DNA of 64,000 bases. It comes from Prunus persica (Eukaryota > Streptophyta > Magnoliopsida > Rosales > Rosaceae). Below the pieces are notes generated by a model that saw nothing but the letters and a program-made list of their open reading frames with translations, was not told the DNA's origin and made no database searches. The stretch is taken from contig NC_034009.1 in NCBI RefSeq assembly GCF_000346465.2, forward strand, positions 19,177,606-19,241,605, in the 5' to 3' direction. Positions 33,068 through 44,440 of the stretch are shown here, one piece after another. Position numbers and translations under genes: made by a program. The number at the start of each line of letters is the position of its first letter. Position 1 is the stretch's first letter.

Positions 33068-33939
33068 ACCTCGACCAGTCTTTGAATCATAAAAAGATTT
33101 TTCAAACAAAACACGTATGAGCATGCAAAACAGTAACCAAAATAGTGAAAATGAAAGCTTACCTTTTGCGTGCAATGAAAGCAAGAGGAAGATGATCGAT
33201 GTTTAAGTTCAGAGACGACGAAGAAGACAAGAGGAAGACGATGAGAAACTCTGACAATGCTCAAGTGAAAATATTTCAGGAAAACATTAAGAACACAAAC
33301 GACGGTATTAAAAAAATACGACGTATGATATGATTTTAGACGACGCAATGAAATAATCTCAGACGTAATAAATGTTTAAAACCATTATTTATATAACGTC
33401 GTGGTATATATGTTCACACGACGTCAATAGTAATACACCGTCGTGGTAAACTATTATTTATATTTTATCGTCTATATTAGATACCAACCCTAGTTTCTTT
33501 TTCTTTATATTTTATCAAATAAGGGAAAAACAAAAACCATTGTTCAGCGAAATCAAACCTGCAATTAAACAAGCATATAAAAAAAGACTATTATTTTAAA
33601 AACAACTTTGTCAATTTTCAGACGACGCTAGAACAACTGACGAACCGTCGTGGTCTACCGTCGTCTTATTTAGTTGATGTAGTTGTCTTCAAAGTTGGAA
33701 ACTTTCTCTCTTTGTCTGTATATTTTATCAAACTTGGAAATCATACCTCGACCAGTCTTTGAATCATAAAAAGATTTTTCAAACAAAACACGTATGAGCA
33801 TGCAAAACAGTAACCAAAATAGTGAAAATGAAAGCTTACCTTTTGCGTGCAATGAAAGCAAGAGGAAGATGATCGATGTTTAAGTTCAGAGACGACGAAG
33901 AAGACAAGAGGAAGACGATGAGAAACTCTGACAATGCTC
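33064..33939. repeat. Duplicated leader region with a 478-bp patch between copies
   Basis: The 199-bp block 33064-33262 (TCATACCTCGACCAGTC... to ACTCTGACAATGCTC) is repeated exactly or nearly so at 33741-33939. Between them lie the inverted copy of 27183-27381 (33263-33461) and the direct copy of 27566-27838 (33468-33740). The duplicated block adjoins the start of the Transposase_24/Ulp1 gene, so it probably contains its leader, an intron boundary or its promoter. Confidence 0.87.
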
Positions 33940-36258
33940 TGACAAGGAAAAAAGACGAAAAGGTTTCTCTGGGAGATTGAAATTTTTAATCGGGTTTGGA
34001 AACAGTGCATGTGTAAGTCGAAAAGTTGCTTACATATAAAACCATTTCAAAAAAATAATACGGCGGTTACATTTAACTACGTCGTTTTTAACTAACACGA
34101 CGCAATATTTTTCGTTCGACGTGGAATCATTTCATTTAACGTCGTTAGGTTTAATATAACCGACGTGGATTTTAATTTTTAAATTATGAATAGAATTTTT
34201 TTTCCCGTGACCTTTCAGTTTATTTTTCAATTACAGTGCGTTATAAATAGAGTTTTTTTTCCGGAGGAAATTTAAAACGAAGGAAATTACTATTCTGCAA
34301 TATGTAAAGTTTCTTTTTTGGATGACAGATTTAAATAAAATAAGAATATAAAAACAACAAATGTGTAAGTCAAGTAGACGAAAAGTTGCTTACATATAAA
34401 ACCATTTCAAAAAAATAATACGGCGGTTACATATAACTACGACGTATAAATTACAAAATACGACGGTACATTTAACTTCGGACGTGGTAAATACGACAGT
34501 AGTTTGTAGGTACCGTCGTAGTAAACTCAAAAATTAAAGTACATAAGTAATAACTCGCGTCATGGTAGATTATTTAACACGTCGTTTTTATTAATTTACC
34601 GACGTGGATTTTTGTAATATACGTCGATCATACCGACGTTGATTTTACAATTTAAACGGCAGTTGTTTTGTAAGGACCGCCGTTGGTTTTAAAAATTTAT
34701 TCTATAAATTTGTCGCTTTCATTCTTGTAAGGACCGCCGTTGGTTTTAAAAATTTATTCTATAAATTTGTCGCTTTCATTCATTTTCGGTTTACATTTAA
34801 GGTTCCAAGTTCTTCCTCTCTTACTCGCATCAAATATATGTCCACAAGAAGAAGCTTGTCAACTAGCCTTCTCACTTCCTTGATCAAGCCTAATAGGACA
34901 CTTAGTGCTTCTGAATACTCCTTGCTTTCCATCAAAAGAGATGCAAGCCTGGCCTCCACTCGCTGTCGAAGGAAAGTTCGCTTCTCAGGGAAATCTGAAG
35001 ATCAGATGTGCCTGATCCTCTGCTTGATTTTCTTGCCTAAGAAGATCCGTCGGATTTGTGATAGCCTCTTTCTTTATCCGTAGAGCTTCAGAAGAAGAAG
35101 ATGGGTTTCAAGAATGCGATAAAGAATAGAAATGGCTTCAGATGGCCTCTAAAGCATGAGCAATTGAATCAGTAGTTTCTGGGAGATATGATGAAGACAT
35201 TGTCAATGCTTTGAACTACACAAGTCCTGCAGAAAGATATGTTAAAGAAACTGAAACAACGGCGGTTTTCTGTTCTACCGTCGTCTTTTCTCGTCGTCTA
35301 TATTAAGTTAAGATGGCGGTAGATTTATAATTACCGACGTAGATTATTTTGTTAAACGTCGTTAAGTGTACTACAACCGACGTGGATTTTAATTTTAAAT
35401 TATAAATAGAGTTTTTTTTCCCGTATTCTTTCAGTTTTAGTTTTCAATTACAAAGCGTGATAAATAGATTTTTCTTTCCCGAGGAAATTTAAATGAGGGA
35501 AATTAATGTTCTAGAATTTGTAAACTAACACGACGCAATATTTGCAAATCTGTGTCATCTGTTAAGATTATGATGTGGAACAGAGTTCCATCTGGTAAGA
35601 TTTCGTAATCCTTGGGATCTCAGACAAATCTGATTATGTCGGCGGTGTTCTATATAAACCGTCGTGGTTATTTCAATTCTTGTCATTAAGTAGATCTACC
35701 GACGTAGGATAAGAAAATCAAAGAAAAAAATTGTTAACAAAAATTCTTATTAAGACGACCGTTAAAATTAAAGGTACGACGTATAAAATGAATAAATACG
35801 ACGATAAATTTTATTGTACGATTTAAAGATAACGTCGTAGAACTATACGAGAATGACGTCGATATATTTATATTTTCCGTCGTTGTAAATTAATTTAATA
35901 CGGCGATATTTTGTATTTTAAAGCCGTGGATTTGTTTGTAATTATACGGCGTCTTATACGAAAACCTCGTCGTGTTATTTTATGAGTAAAAACGGCAGTT
36001 TTTATTGAAATCGTCGTCTTTACTTTCTACGTCGGTCGATTCATAACTTCTGCCGTTCTTTGTTGGCATTGATTTTACACTGCGGAAATCTGTTTCAAAT
36101 AGACGTCGGTTGTTTAATTATGTACGTCGTTGTTTTTGAACAGCCATTTGAAACTCCATTTTTTAGTTGTCTAAGGTTGTATTACACGACGGTGTTTTTA
36201 GAACCGTCGTCTTTTTATAAACCACGACGGTTTTCACTTAGACCGTCGTTGTTTTCTG
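33940..36258. repeat. CACTA right subterminal repeat array
   Basis: Motif-dense DNA (ACGACGG, ACCGTCGT, GACGTGG) up to the right terminus. Internal copies include the segment with AAAAGTTGCTTACATATAAAACC at 34020 and 34382, and a 57-bp tandem pair at about 34670-34785 (GGACCGCCGTTGGTTTT). The density rises towards 36258, as expected for binding sites near a CACTA end. A motif-free island with an ORF lies at about 34790-35250. Confidence 0.82.
34838..35083 (+). other. Unidentified 81-codon ORF in a motif-free island
   Basis: The frame begins STRRSLSTSLLTSLIKPNR and continues through SASEYSLLSIKRDASL and SLASTRCRRKVRFSGK. The surrounding ~450 bp (34790-35250) lack the CGTCG motif and are less AT-rich than the rest of the array, so this may be captured host DNA. 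An apparent continuation after the stop has further stops. No family recognised. Confidence 0.3.
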
Positions 36259-36286
36259 GTCGTCTTTTTCACTTTTTGTAGTAGTG
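36259..36286 (-). repeat. CACTA right terminal inverted repeat
   Basis: Read inward from 36286: CACTACTACAAAAA, GTG, AAAAAGACGAC. It pairs with 21143-21170. Confidence 0.93.
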
Positions 36287-37609
36287 ACTCCAGCAAGATA
36301 TCCAAGAATCACACGATCATCATCACAGGCTATACGTGTGACCCATCCGGCGAAACTTAAATCCACATTCAAATCCAAGGCCAACAGATAACATCTCAAA
36401 TTCAAGGCCAAATCCAGTATACAACAATACAGTTAAGAAGATATTCCATCATATACGCAGATACATTTAGTCGGGAAAACGACTAGTGAGGCAAGTGAAG
36501 ACCTCCTACCTCGATTCCATGCTTACTATTCACTATAGTTCACATTACGTTTAAATCACCAAAATCACCAACTCAAATAGGCCAACCTTCAAGAATTACC
36601 TTGAAGAAGACATAAGCCTAGTTAGAACTTTGTTTCCTCAAAGGCAACAATATCCAACCTTTAAGAGATTAATTCACCACCTAAATGTCCTCTAATATCC
36701 AATAATTAATTATGTCCCAAAATTATAGAATTCATCTTCCAAATTAAATCTCAAGATCAATTTAGAGAACCTAACTTAAGTATTCCTCAATAAAGTTCAC
36801 ACTAGAGTGAAACCAGCAAACAGAAAGAAAAAGAAGACTAGTCTTACCTTAAACACAGTTTTAGGTAGATAGACATCTCCAATTGCCTTGACTTTTGGAT
36901 ATGTCATAGCTCGTAAACATAGAAACACATTTTATGAAGACTACTTCACTAAAAGAGCAGTGGAAAACAGACATGCAAGGCCAAACCCGAGCCTTACATA
37001 GAGTACCAGGTTGTGAAGAACAACTTGCACTCAAACTGCATTTGAGGTAGCTAAACTTCTTTGATTGGGCTAAATTTTTGATATGTTCTAGTAGACAAGC
37101 AGATGAATAAGTCTGAAGAAGGAGAGATGGGTTTCAAACCAATCAACAAGACTGACGTGAAGAAGGAGAGCTAGAACTCTCAGCTTTGAGGAGAATGATA
37201 GGAAAACTTGTGTTGTGTGAGAGTTATCAATGGTCAGACTTGGGAACTGTAAAGGGTAGGTTATGGGGAGGAAACCAACAAGGAAAATTTGAGTGTTAGT
37301 GAGCTTTATCTGGGAGAAAATTCTGTCAGTACAAACACTAGAAGAGCAAATATAATTCTACTCCCAATATTCAGTGGTACTTTTCATACTCTGATTATTT
37401 TATTTTTATAACACATTCTCAGCACGATAGTCTCTCCTCTTTACTTCTAAATTTTCCCAGCTCAACACTATGTGGTTATTTCTCTGACTCCTTTCTATCA
37501 TATGTCTCCTCTCACTTTACTACTACGATGACACGCAAACTTTCTTTTATGTTGTTTCATCCATGTTTGTTTAATTTATTTTTTCGTACTGTAATTTGGA
37601 ATGGTGCAG
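36287..37609. other. Flank of the CACTA element, repeat-like, no gene
   Basis: No coding potential. It probably continues the interrupted repeat of 20585-21142. The text around 36480-36530 (GGGAAAACGACTAGTGAGG) and 37090-37180 looks like retroelement leader or LTR sequence, but no ends can be fixed. Confidence 0.4.
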
Positions 37610-38160
37610 TTTTATACCCCATCCTATTATTTTATGGTGGTGTAATTTCATTGCCCATCACGTTGTAACACATATTATCGTAATAAAAATGATGGTGTGA
37701 TCTTAAAACCCATCTTGTTATATCTTAAATAGTGATGCAGTTATATTGCCCACAATATATAATATGTGGTGGTTTTATCCCCGCATTTACTTTATTTACT
37801 ATATGGTGTAGGTTTATTACCCATATTGCAGTATCTATTTAAAAGTGTGGCTCGGATTTATCATCCACACAACTGCCTTTAGCATTTATTTTTATTTACT
37901 GTATGGTGTAGGTTTGTTACCCATATGGTAGTATTTATTTAAAAGTGTAGCGCGAGTTTATCGTTCACACAACTGTCTTTATCTTTTATTTAAAAGTATG
38001 GAGTAGAATTAGTGCCCAAACCAGCACATTTACTTTATTATTTAAAGTATGGTGCGAGATTAACGTCCATACATGAAGTAATTTAATTTATGAATTTATT
38101 TTACTGCATATTTACATTTATTTAAAGTATGGTGCGAGATTATCGTCCATACCAGCAATT
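37610..38160. repeat. Degenerate tandem repeat, units of roughly 60-110 bp
   Basis: Variants of ATTTAAAGTATGGTGCGAG and TATCGTCCATAC recur at about 37800, 37835, 37890, 37945, 38040 and 38125, each with a TTTATTTA run. This is probably an internal repeat of a retroelement LTR or leader. The next 400 bp (38200-38560), with recurring GAATAGTA and CTTGATCCT text, look like the same element. Confidence 0.55.
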
Positions 38161-39327
38161 TATTTACAAGTAATTTATAGCAATTTATTTTATGAATTAA
38201 TTGTGTGATATGATGAGCTTTACAACATATAGAGATCAAGACCAGAAGTTCCTTGATCCTCATCATACAACTACATCAGGACCTGAAAATCTTTGATGAT
38301 GATAATGATATGAGAGCTGGCAGTCTCTCCGGTACTATATTTGTAAACAAGAGATCGGACCTAACGATCCTTGATCCTTGACATGTAAATAAGGACCTGG
38401 AGTTCCTTGATAATGTAACAGTACCGTATTTGTTAATAGTGCCGTACACATGAATAGTAATTATATTGGCAAATGTACTGCACCCATGAATAGACACGTA
38501 TTCATGACCTGATGAATAGTATCGTATACATGAATAGTGACATATACATAAATATTTGGGAAATAGCTCTTAATGCCACCACTTTTTATTTTATTTTAAT
38601 TGGAAATACCACATTTCCCCACAAATTTTGCAAACATCATCTATAAATACATACTTATTGCCCACTTATTGCCCAGATAACGCTTTTGGTCAGTTTTTGG
38701 TTTCTCTCTCAGCTCTCTATTCGCTCTTTCTCTCTCTCTCTCTCTCTCTTGTGCAGTTGTATCCCTTTAGCGCAGCTCTTTCTCGCTCGCGCAGCGATCC
38801 ACCCCTAGCGCTCTCTGTTTTGAATTGCCCCCATCTCTCTGTTTTGAATTGCAAAACCCCCCTCTACCCCGTCTTCTAGGTATGTCTTCTAACATAAGGT
38901 CGCAGCTACTTGCACCCTTGAAGCTTTACTCCATCACCGACCTCCAATAGGTAGTCTTGATGGTCATTTTCTTAATCTCTGTGGAATTCCGTGAAATTGG
39001 TTTTATTTTGGTTGCTTGAGTTTTTGTGAAATTGGTTTTATTTTAATTGCTTTGGGTTATGTTTTTTGAATCTTCATACTCATCCATCTGGGCCTTTACC
39101 AAACATTTAGATTGCTATGGATATGTGAATCTTGAAACTTGGGATTTTCCATTTGATGTAGTAGATTTGTATATTCTGATTGCGATGAATCCTTATTCAC
39201 TACTGTGTTATTGTTGTTGTGTTGCTGTTGTATTGTCATTGTATTGCCTGGTTATTGTAGTTGTATTACAGTGATTTGGCAGTGGCTTCAAATGTGTTAA
39301 TGAAATGTTGTTTTGTCATGGTCAGAA
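38161..39327. other. LTR-like DNA and the region upstream of the MULE gene
   Basis: 38161-38560 is LTR-like. At 38569 GGGAAATAGCTCTTAATG could be the start of a Mutator-like terminal repeat, but I did not find its partner. A (TC)n run lies at 38730-38749 within a leader-like stretch, followed by an intron-like region up to the splice acceptor just before 39328. Confidence 0.4.
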
Positions 39328-39660
39328 ATGGAGACAATTGTTATTCTGGTTTTCTACAATGGAAAATGGGTAACCTCAAAGAAAATGTGCAAGTACGAAG
39401 GGGGTGACTCAGAAGGCTTAATAATACAATGGACCATCACATTTGCTGAACTGTTGGATTGTGTGTAGGGCTGGGCACGGTTCGGTTTGGACCGGTTCTG
39501 CTCAACATCCATACAGAAATTCGAACCAAACCGGACCTGTCCGGTTCCTGCGGTTCCGGTTTTTTTATTTATTTTTAATATTTTAATTTTGACAAATCTG
39601 CCCAAAATGTATTTATATACTAACATACCCCAAATTTGAGGTTCCATCAAGCTTTCAACA

Positions 39661-39950
39661 CATCAAAATGAATCCAACTTCAACAAAAATACAATCCAAA
39701 TTCAAATGAATCCAACTTCAACAAAAATTCAATCCAAATTCAATCCAACTTCAACATCATCAAAATGAATCCAACTTCAACAAAAATACAATCCAAATTC
39801 AAATGAATCCAACTTCAACAAAAATTCAATCCAAATTCAATCCAACTTCAACATCATCAAAATGAATCCAACTTCAACAAAAATACAATCCAAATTCAAT
39901 CCAACTTCAACATATAAATTACAACCCAAATTAAATCAAACTTCAACAAA
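39661..39950. repeat. 97-bp minisatellite inside the hAT element
   Basis: Units start at 39661, 39758 and 39855 (CATCAAAATGAATCCAACTT), each built from shorter near-repeats of AATCCAACTTCAACAAAAAT and CAATCCAAATTCA. It lies 3' of the transposase gene. Confidence 0.9.
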
Positions 39951-40137
39951 ATAAGTTCCAAAATAAATTACTAGCCAAATACAACCCAAATTAAATTCCT
40001 CCTAACATTGAAAAGTAGTTGGAGCTATGGTGCTAGGTGTGGATGAACTCATAATATCTACATAAAAAAACATAAACACATTAAAACATTAGTCCAACAT
40101 ACATATTATATAATACATTAATAAAGCACATATAAAA

Positions 40138-42442
40138 TTACAAAGACATACATAATTCAATCAATTCATAGAACTCCATCTCTTGAATTGTTGGCTCATA
40201 TTGTAAAGAGGATATGTCATCCGACCTTAACCAATTTTGAGAGCAAATTAAGGCCTCCACAATCTTAGGAGTCAAAGAAGCACGAAATGAATTAATTACC
40301 CGACCACCCGTGCTAAAGCATGATTCCGAAGCCACCGTTGATACTGGGATGGCAAGCACATCCTTTGCAATAAGTGCCAACCCCGGATACTTAACCCCAT
40401 TCAATTTCCACCACTTCAAAACATCAAATTCGTCAACCACATCTTCAATAGGGTCGGTGATGTACCTATCAATCTCATGCTCCAATACCACAACATCATT
40501 TGCTCGAGTCTCTTTTCTCCAATTTTCAGTCATTTGCCTTCGTTTCTTTCCCCCCGGTTTAGGCAACTACTTGTATTCATTGTAGTAGTATCACTAGAAT
40601 AACTACTACTTTGAGTAGATGGTGGTGGTGGTGGTGGTGGCATGGCGTACTCTTCATAAAGCTTCTTTAAAATCTCTTTGATCTCATTCTTCTTCTTAAC
40701 CGCATCTTCCAGATTCTCAAACCGACTTTTCAAGATAAACTCTAAGTTCCCCAATTTGTATCGAGGGTCAAGAACAAGAGCAACCATCAAAATTTGGTTC
40801 AATTTATCAAGGTCACCCCAATACTTTTTAAACTTCATCTTCATGTTAAGTGCCATGTCCTTCAAAACCTTGGAGGTTTGGGTTTCACTTAATATTTCCT
40901 CCTCTTCCATCAACAAATCCTCAATTTCTTCTTCCATTGCAATCAAGTCATGAAATGTGGTGTGGGAAGCGGGATGCAAAGTGACACTCATCTTCAATGT
41001 AGCATCATAAAATACCTTTAAAAAATTCACAAAGGTACGAGCATTGTTCCAATCCTCATTAGTTGGTGGCCCTTCCCTCTTTCTAGGGTAATGAGACATA
41101 ACCACCACATCTTCGACATCCGGTTCATTTTCACCAAACCAAGAAATATATGGACCTTCATCATCTTCTCCCATTCTCCAAAAGGCCTTTTCAAACTTTA
41201 AGGAGGCTTCCAACATCATATATGTGGAATTCCACCTTGTTGGCACATCTAACACCACAAGCCCTTTGCATTCAATTTGCTCTTTCTTAACGCAACTCTT
41301 AAAGTCTTCTAACCTTTTGGGAGAAGATCTTACATACTTCACCGCATTTCTTATACACAATATGCTTTTTTCCAACTTCTTCAACCCATCACGAACTATT
41401 AAATTCACAATATGAGCACAGCACCTAATGTGCATATACTTTCCCTCTAGTAGAAGACTACCGTTTCCCCAATGGCCCATTTTCGACTTCAAATAATCTA
41501 TAGCCTTTGTGTTTGAAGAAGCATTATCGGCCGTGATGGTTAATATCTTCTTCATATCCCAATCAAGCAAACATGACTCAAGGAGTTTACCAATTGAGTT
41601 CCCCTTGTGATTGGAAATGACACAAAAGTTCAAGATTCTTTTATGCAAGTTCCAATCACCATCTATGAAGTGTGCCGTGATGACCATGTAATTGATGTTT
41701 GAACACTTGTCCAAGTGTCCGTTGTGAGGCATACTCTATGTGGTGCTAATTCTTCTTTCAATTTTTGTTTCATGGCATCATACATTGCCATGAAATGCCT
41801 CACAAGTGTCCTACGAGATGGCACTTGAAAATTGGGGTTCAAAGAATTACAAAACAGCCTAAACCCTTTTCCTTCAACCACACTAAACGGCATCTCATCC
41901 ATTACTACCATCTCTACACATGCCTTTAACCACTCTTCTTTCCCATGCATTGTTGACATAAGAACCCTATGATCTTGGTCAAAAGACAAGAGCTTTTGCC
42001 TTTTATCTTTAGGAACCCTCCCCGGATATTTCTTACATAGGTTTTCAATATGTTTCCTCAAATTTGAGGTCCCATTTCTAGCAGAGTCTGCTGCATAACT
42101 CATAGTGCAATACTTGCACCTAGCTCTTTTCTTAGTGGTTGCATATTTGCTCCCATCCTCCTTCACACTCTCAACCACTTCTTCATATCTCTCAAAGTGA
42201 TCCCATACTTCCAATTTTTCTCTTCTTGGGCCGGAATGAGGTAATGGTGGAAGACCACTAGGTTGAAGTGGTGTTTGGGCATGAGGTGTATTTTGAGTTG
42301 GTGTTTCAAGGATGGGTAAATTGGGTAAAGGTGTTGATATAGATGCAGATGCGGATGCGGATGTGGATACAGATGCGGATGACGAACCAACTTCACTATT
42401 AGTAGGGCCATGCACCTCTCCAAATGGGTTCAACTCATTCAT
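40138..42442 (-). pseudogene. hAT transposase (BED finger, RICESLEEPER-like) with two 1-nt frameshifts
   Basis: Read from ATG 42442: a low-complexity Ser/Pro N terminus, a BED zinc finger (CKYCTMSYAADSARNGTSNL..KH.ENLC), FSVVEGKGFRLFCNSLNP, and the hAT core LTTDTWTSVQ. Near 41697-41701 one base is missing in a T-run; the frame resumes as INYMVITAHFIDGDW, LTITADNASSN, GLVVLDVPTRWNSTY. A proline run lies at 40620-40645. Near 40555-40570 a second 1-nt loss leads to the dimerisation domain: WWKLNGVKYPGLALIAKDVL, IPVSTVASESCFSTGGRV. The stop is at 40138. All domains are otherwise complete (about 770 codons), so only two indels disable it, or they are assembly errors in homopolymers. Confidence 0.9.
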
Positions 42443-44440
42443 GATTTCTTTAAGAAACAAAAACAAAAAACAAAGAAAAAAACTTAACATGATATATATT
42501 AACAAAAACACAACTTAACAACATAAACCAAACCAAAACACCAAACAAAAGCCAACTACAAGCTAATTACAATTTTCAACTATGCTATCATGAATTTCAA
42601 ATCATCTTTTAAAATATTTGAAAAAAAAGAGGGGACTTTTTTTGTTTACCTCAAAAAGTTAAATGCAGTTAAAGCACTTTTTCGCAGCTGCTGGGAAGAA
42701 GAAGAAAGCAGCTGCTACTCTATACTTAGAGACTGTATAATAGATTATCCATGAATGCAATCACATGATTTTTATAGGTATAATTAATTCTTCTTTCAAT
42801 TTACTAAAAAGGTATGATTTGTGATGTAATATAATTTTGCGAGTGATTCTACTATATATTTTTTTCCTTTGTTGCAAGATTAAAAACAATTAGGTGGGAG
42901 CATAAATTTGCCCCTTGAGTTAAGTATTTCGATATCTCCCAATTAAAGTGAAAAAACCAAATCCCAAACTGATACGATTTCATAAGAGAAAAGGAAAGCA
43001 AAGACTTACAGCTTCAATGTCAATTTTGTAAACCCAAAGCTTCCTTCTTTCTCTACAACTTGTTCTATATGCCACAACAATATGCCCAACAGCCAAAACC
43101 AGTGAGCAGAAGCACCAAACACATACTCTGCTCTTACATACTCTGCAATATGCCCAACAATATGCAGAATATCAACAGAATGCCTTACAAAGTTCAATTT
43201 AGTTCTTAGCTCAGCAGAAACTTTTTACTTGAGTATCTCCGTGTTTTAACAAAATGATCAATACAGAAAGATCAAGTAAGATTGGAAGTAACAGCATGTT
43301 ATTGAGAAGAACTACTTTAACCTCTAGTAGTAATTTGTCGAAGGAGCTTAATGAGAACATAACTGACTAGCAAAACCTTTATATACTGTCTAATTCTAAT
43401 ATTGCAATATAGTAGTTTATAGATGCAAATTACTTGTGGCTATTATTGAATCAGTAATAAGTCATATCTGTCTTAAAGATAAACTCATAAAACTTGAGGA
43501 TGAAATATTGAATGCTGTTGATAAAAGGGGTTTCTTCATTTTAATTTACCTCAGAGGACACATCAGCAACAAGAGGAGCAACAGCAGCTGCACCGCCCAA
43601 CCTGCTCATGCTCAGAACCTACATGTTGTGTAAACATAACAAATTCACATCCATTCCCCAGAATGAATAAAAAAAAATTACTCAGAAATCTATTATTTGA
43701 TTATCATTATCTAATCCAGCAAACAATGTCAACTGGGGAATCTTTCTTTTTCTTTAATTAAGAAATAATGAACTCAGCTCCAGAAAGGGCAAAAATAAAA
43801 AATAAAAAACATAAAGAAGAAGAGCACCTTGACTTGGAGCTGGAGGAATTTGACATAATCGATGATCTCATCCAGCATTGAAGCTTTGTCTGTCTGTCAT
43901 TCCAAAACCCACATCACATTAGATTATTGCACCCTAGAAAATATAAGACCTATCCAATTTTCGCAGAATCGAAGATGAGCTGTGAGAGAGAGATGAACAA
44001 TACTTGAGAGAGAGACAGAGACAGAGAGCTATACGAGATGAAGAGGTGGATGCTGCGAGTGAATGGGATCTCTGATTTTCTGGAAGACAGAGAGAGTCAG
44101 AAAATTGAATTGGGGAAAGAAAAAAAAAGGGGAGAGATAGAGAGAGAATCTGACCTGCAACGACTGAGAGAGGCTCAGAGAAGAGCGGCGGCAGAGAGGG
44201 GTGTAACTGTGACGTGCTGGTTGAGAAAGAGGTTTGGAATCGGTGGCTGGTGGCTGGCGGCTGCTGAGTATGAAATGAAATGGGAGGGAGGAGAGGAAAG
44301 AACGAAGAATGAAAAAACCCAATCTGAATTTGGTGTAATCCTGTGTGTGCACACCCAATCAAAATTTGACAGGTATGAAAATATATATAATTTCAAATAT
44401 AAATATATATAATTTTTAAAAAAATATATAAATTAATTCT
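42443..44440. other. hAT 5' region, no other gene
   Basis: This is the presumed leader, first intron and promoter of the minus-strand hAT transposase. Long frames at 43934-44412 on both strands come from CT/AG-rich low-complexity DNA and look non-coding. An AG just upstream of the ATG (TTTCTTAAAG) may be a splice acceptor. Confidence 0.45.

Larger units (their letters stand above)
21143..36286 (-). mobile_element. CACTA (En/Spm) DNA transposon, apparently complete, 15,144 bp
   Basis: Both ends are visible: CACTACTACAAAAA at 21143 and its inverted copy TTTTTGTAGTAGTG ending at 36286. Subterminal arrays of ACGACGGT/ACCGTCGT motifs adjoin both. Two spliced genes on the minus strand encode a TNP2-type transposase (22755-26114) and a Transposase_24 protein with a Ulp1 protease domain (29703-33067); both keep open frames across all exons. 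The flanks share only AC (21141-21142 and 36287-36288), so the usual 3-bp target duplication is not intact. Coding capacity suggests an autonomous or recently autonomous copy; activity cannot be read from sequence. Confidence 0.93.

Noticed and set aside
21143..36286. Regularly spaced short repeats suggesting a CRISPR-like array
   Set aside because: Spacing is irregular, motifs occur in both orientations, and the host is a plant. These are CACTA subterminal repeats.
43934..44412. Overlapping ORFs of 109-142 codons on both strands
   Set aside because: Low-complexity CT/AG-rich DNA in the leader of the hAT element; all frames are open because of composition.
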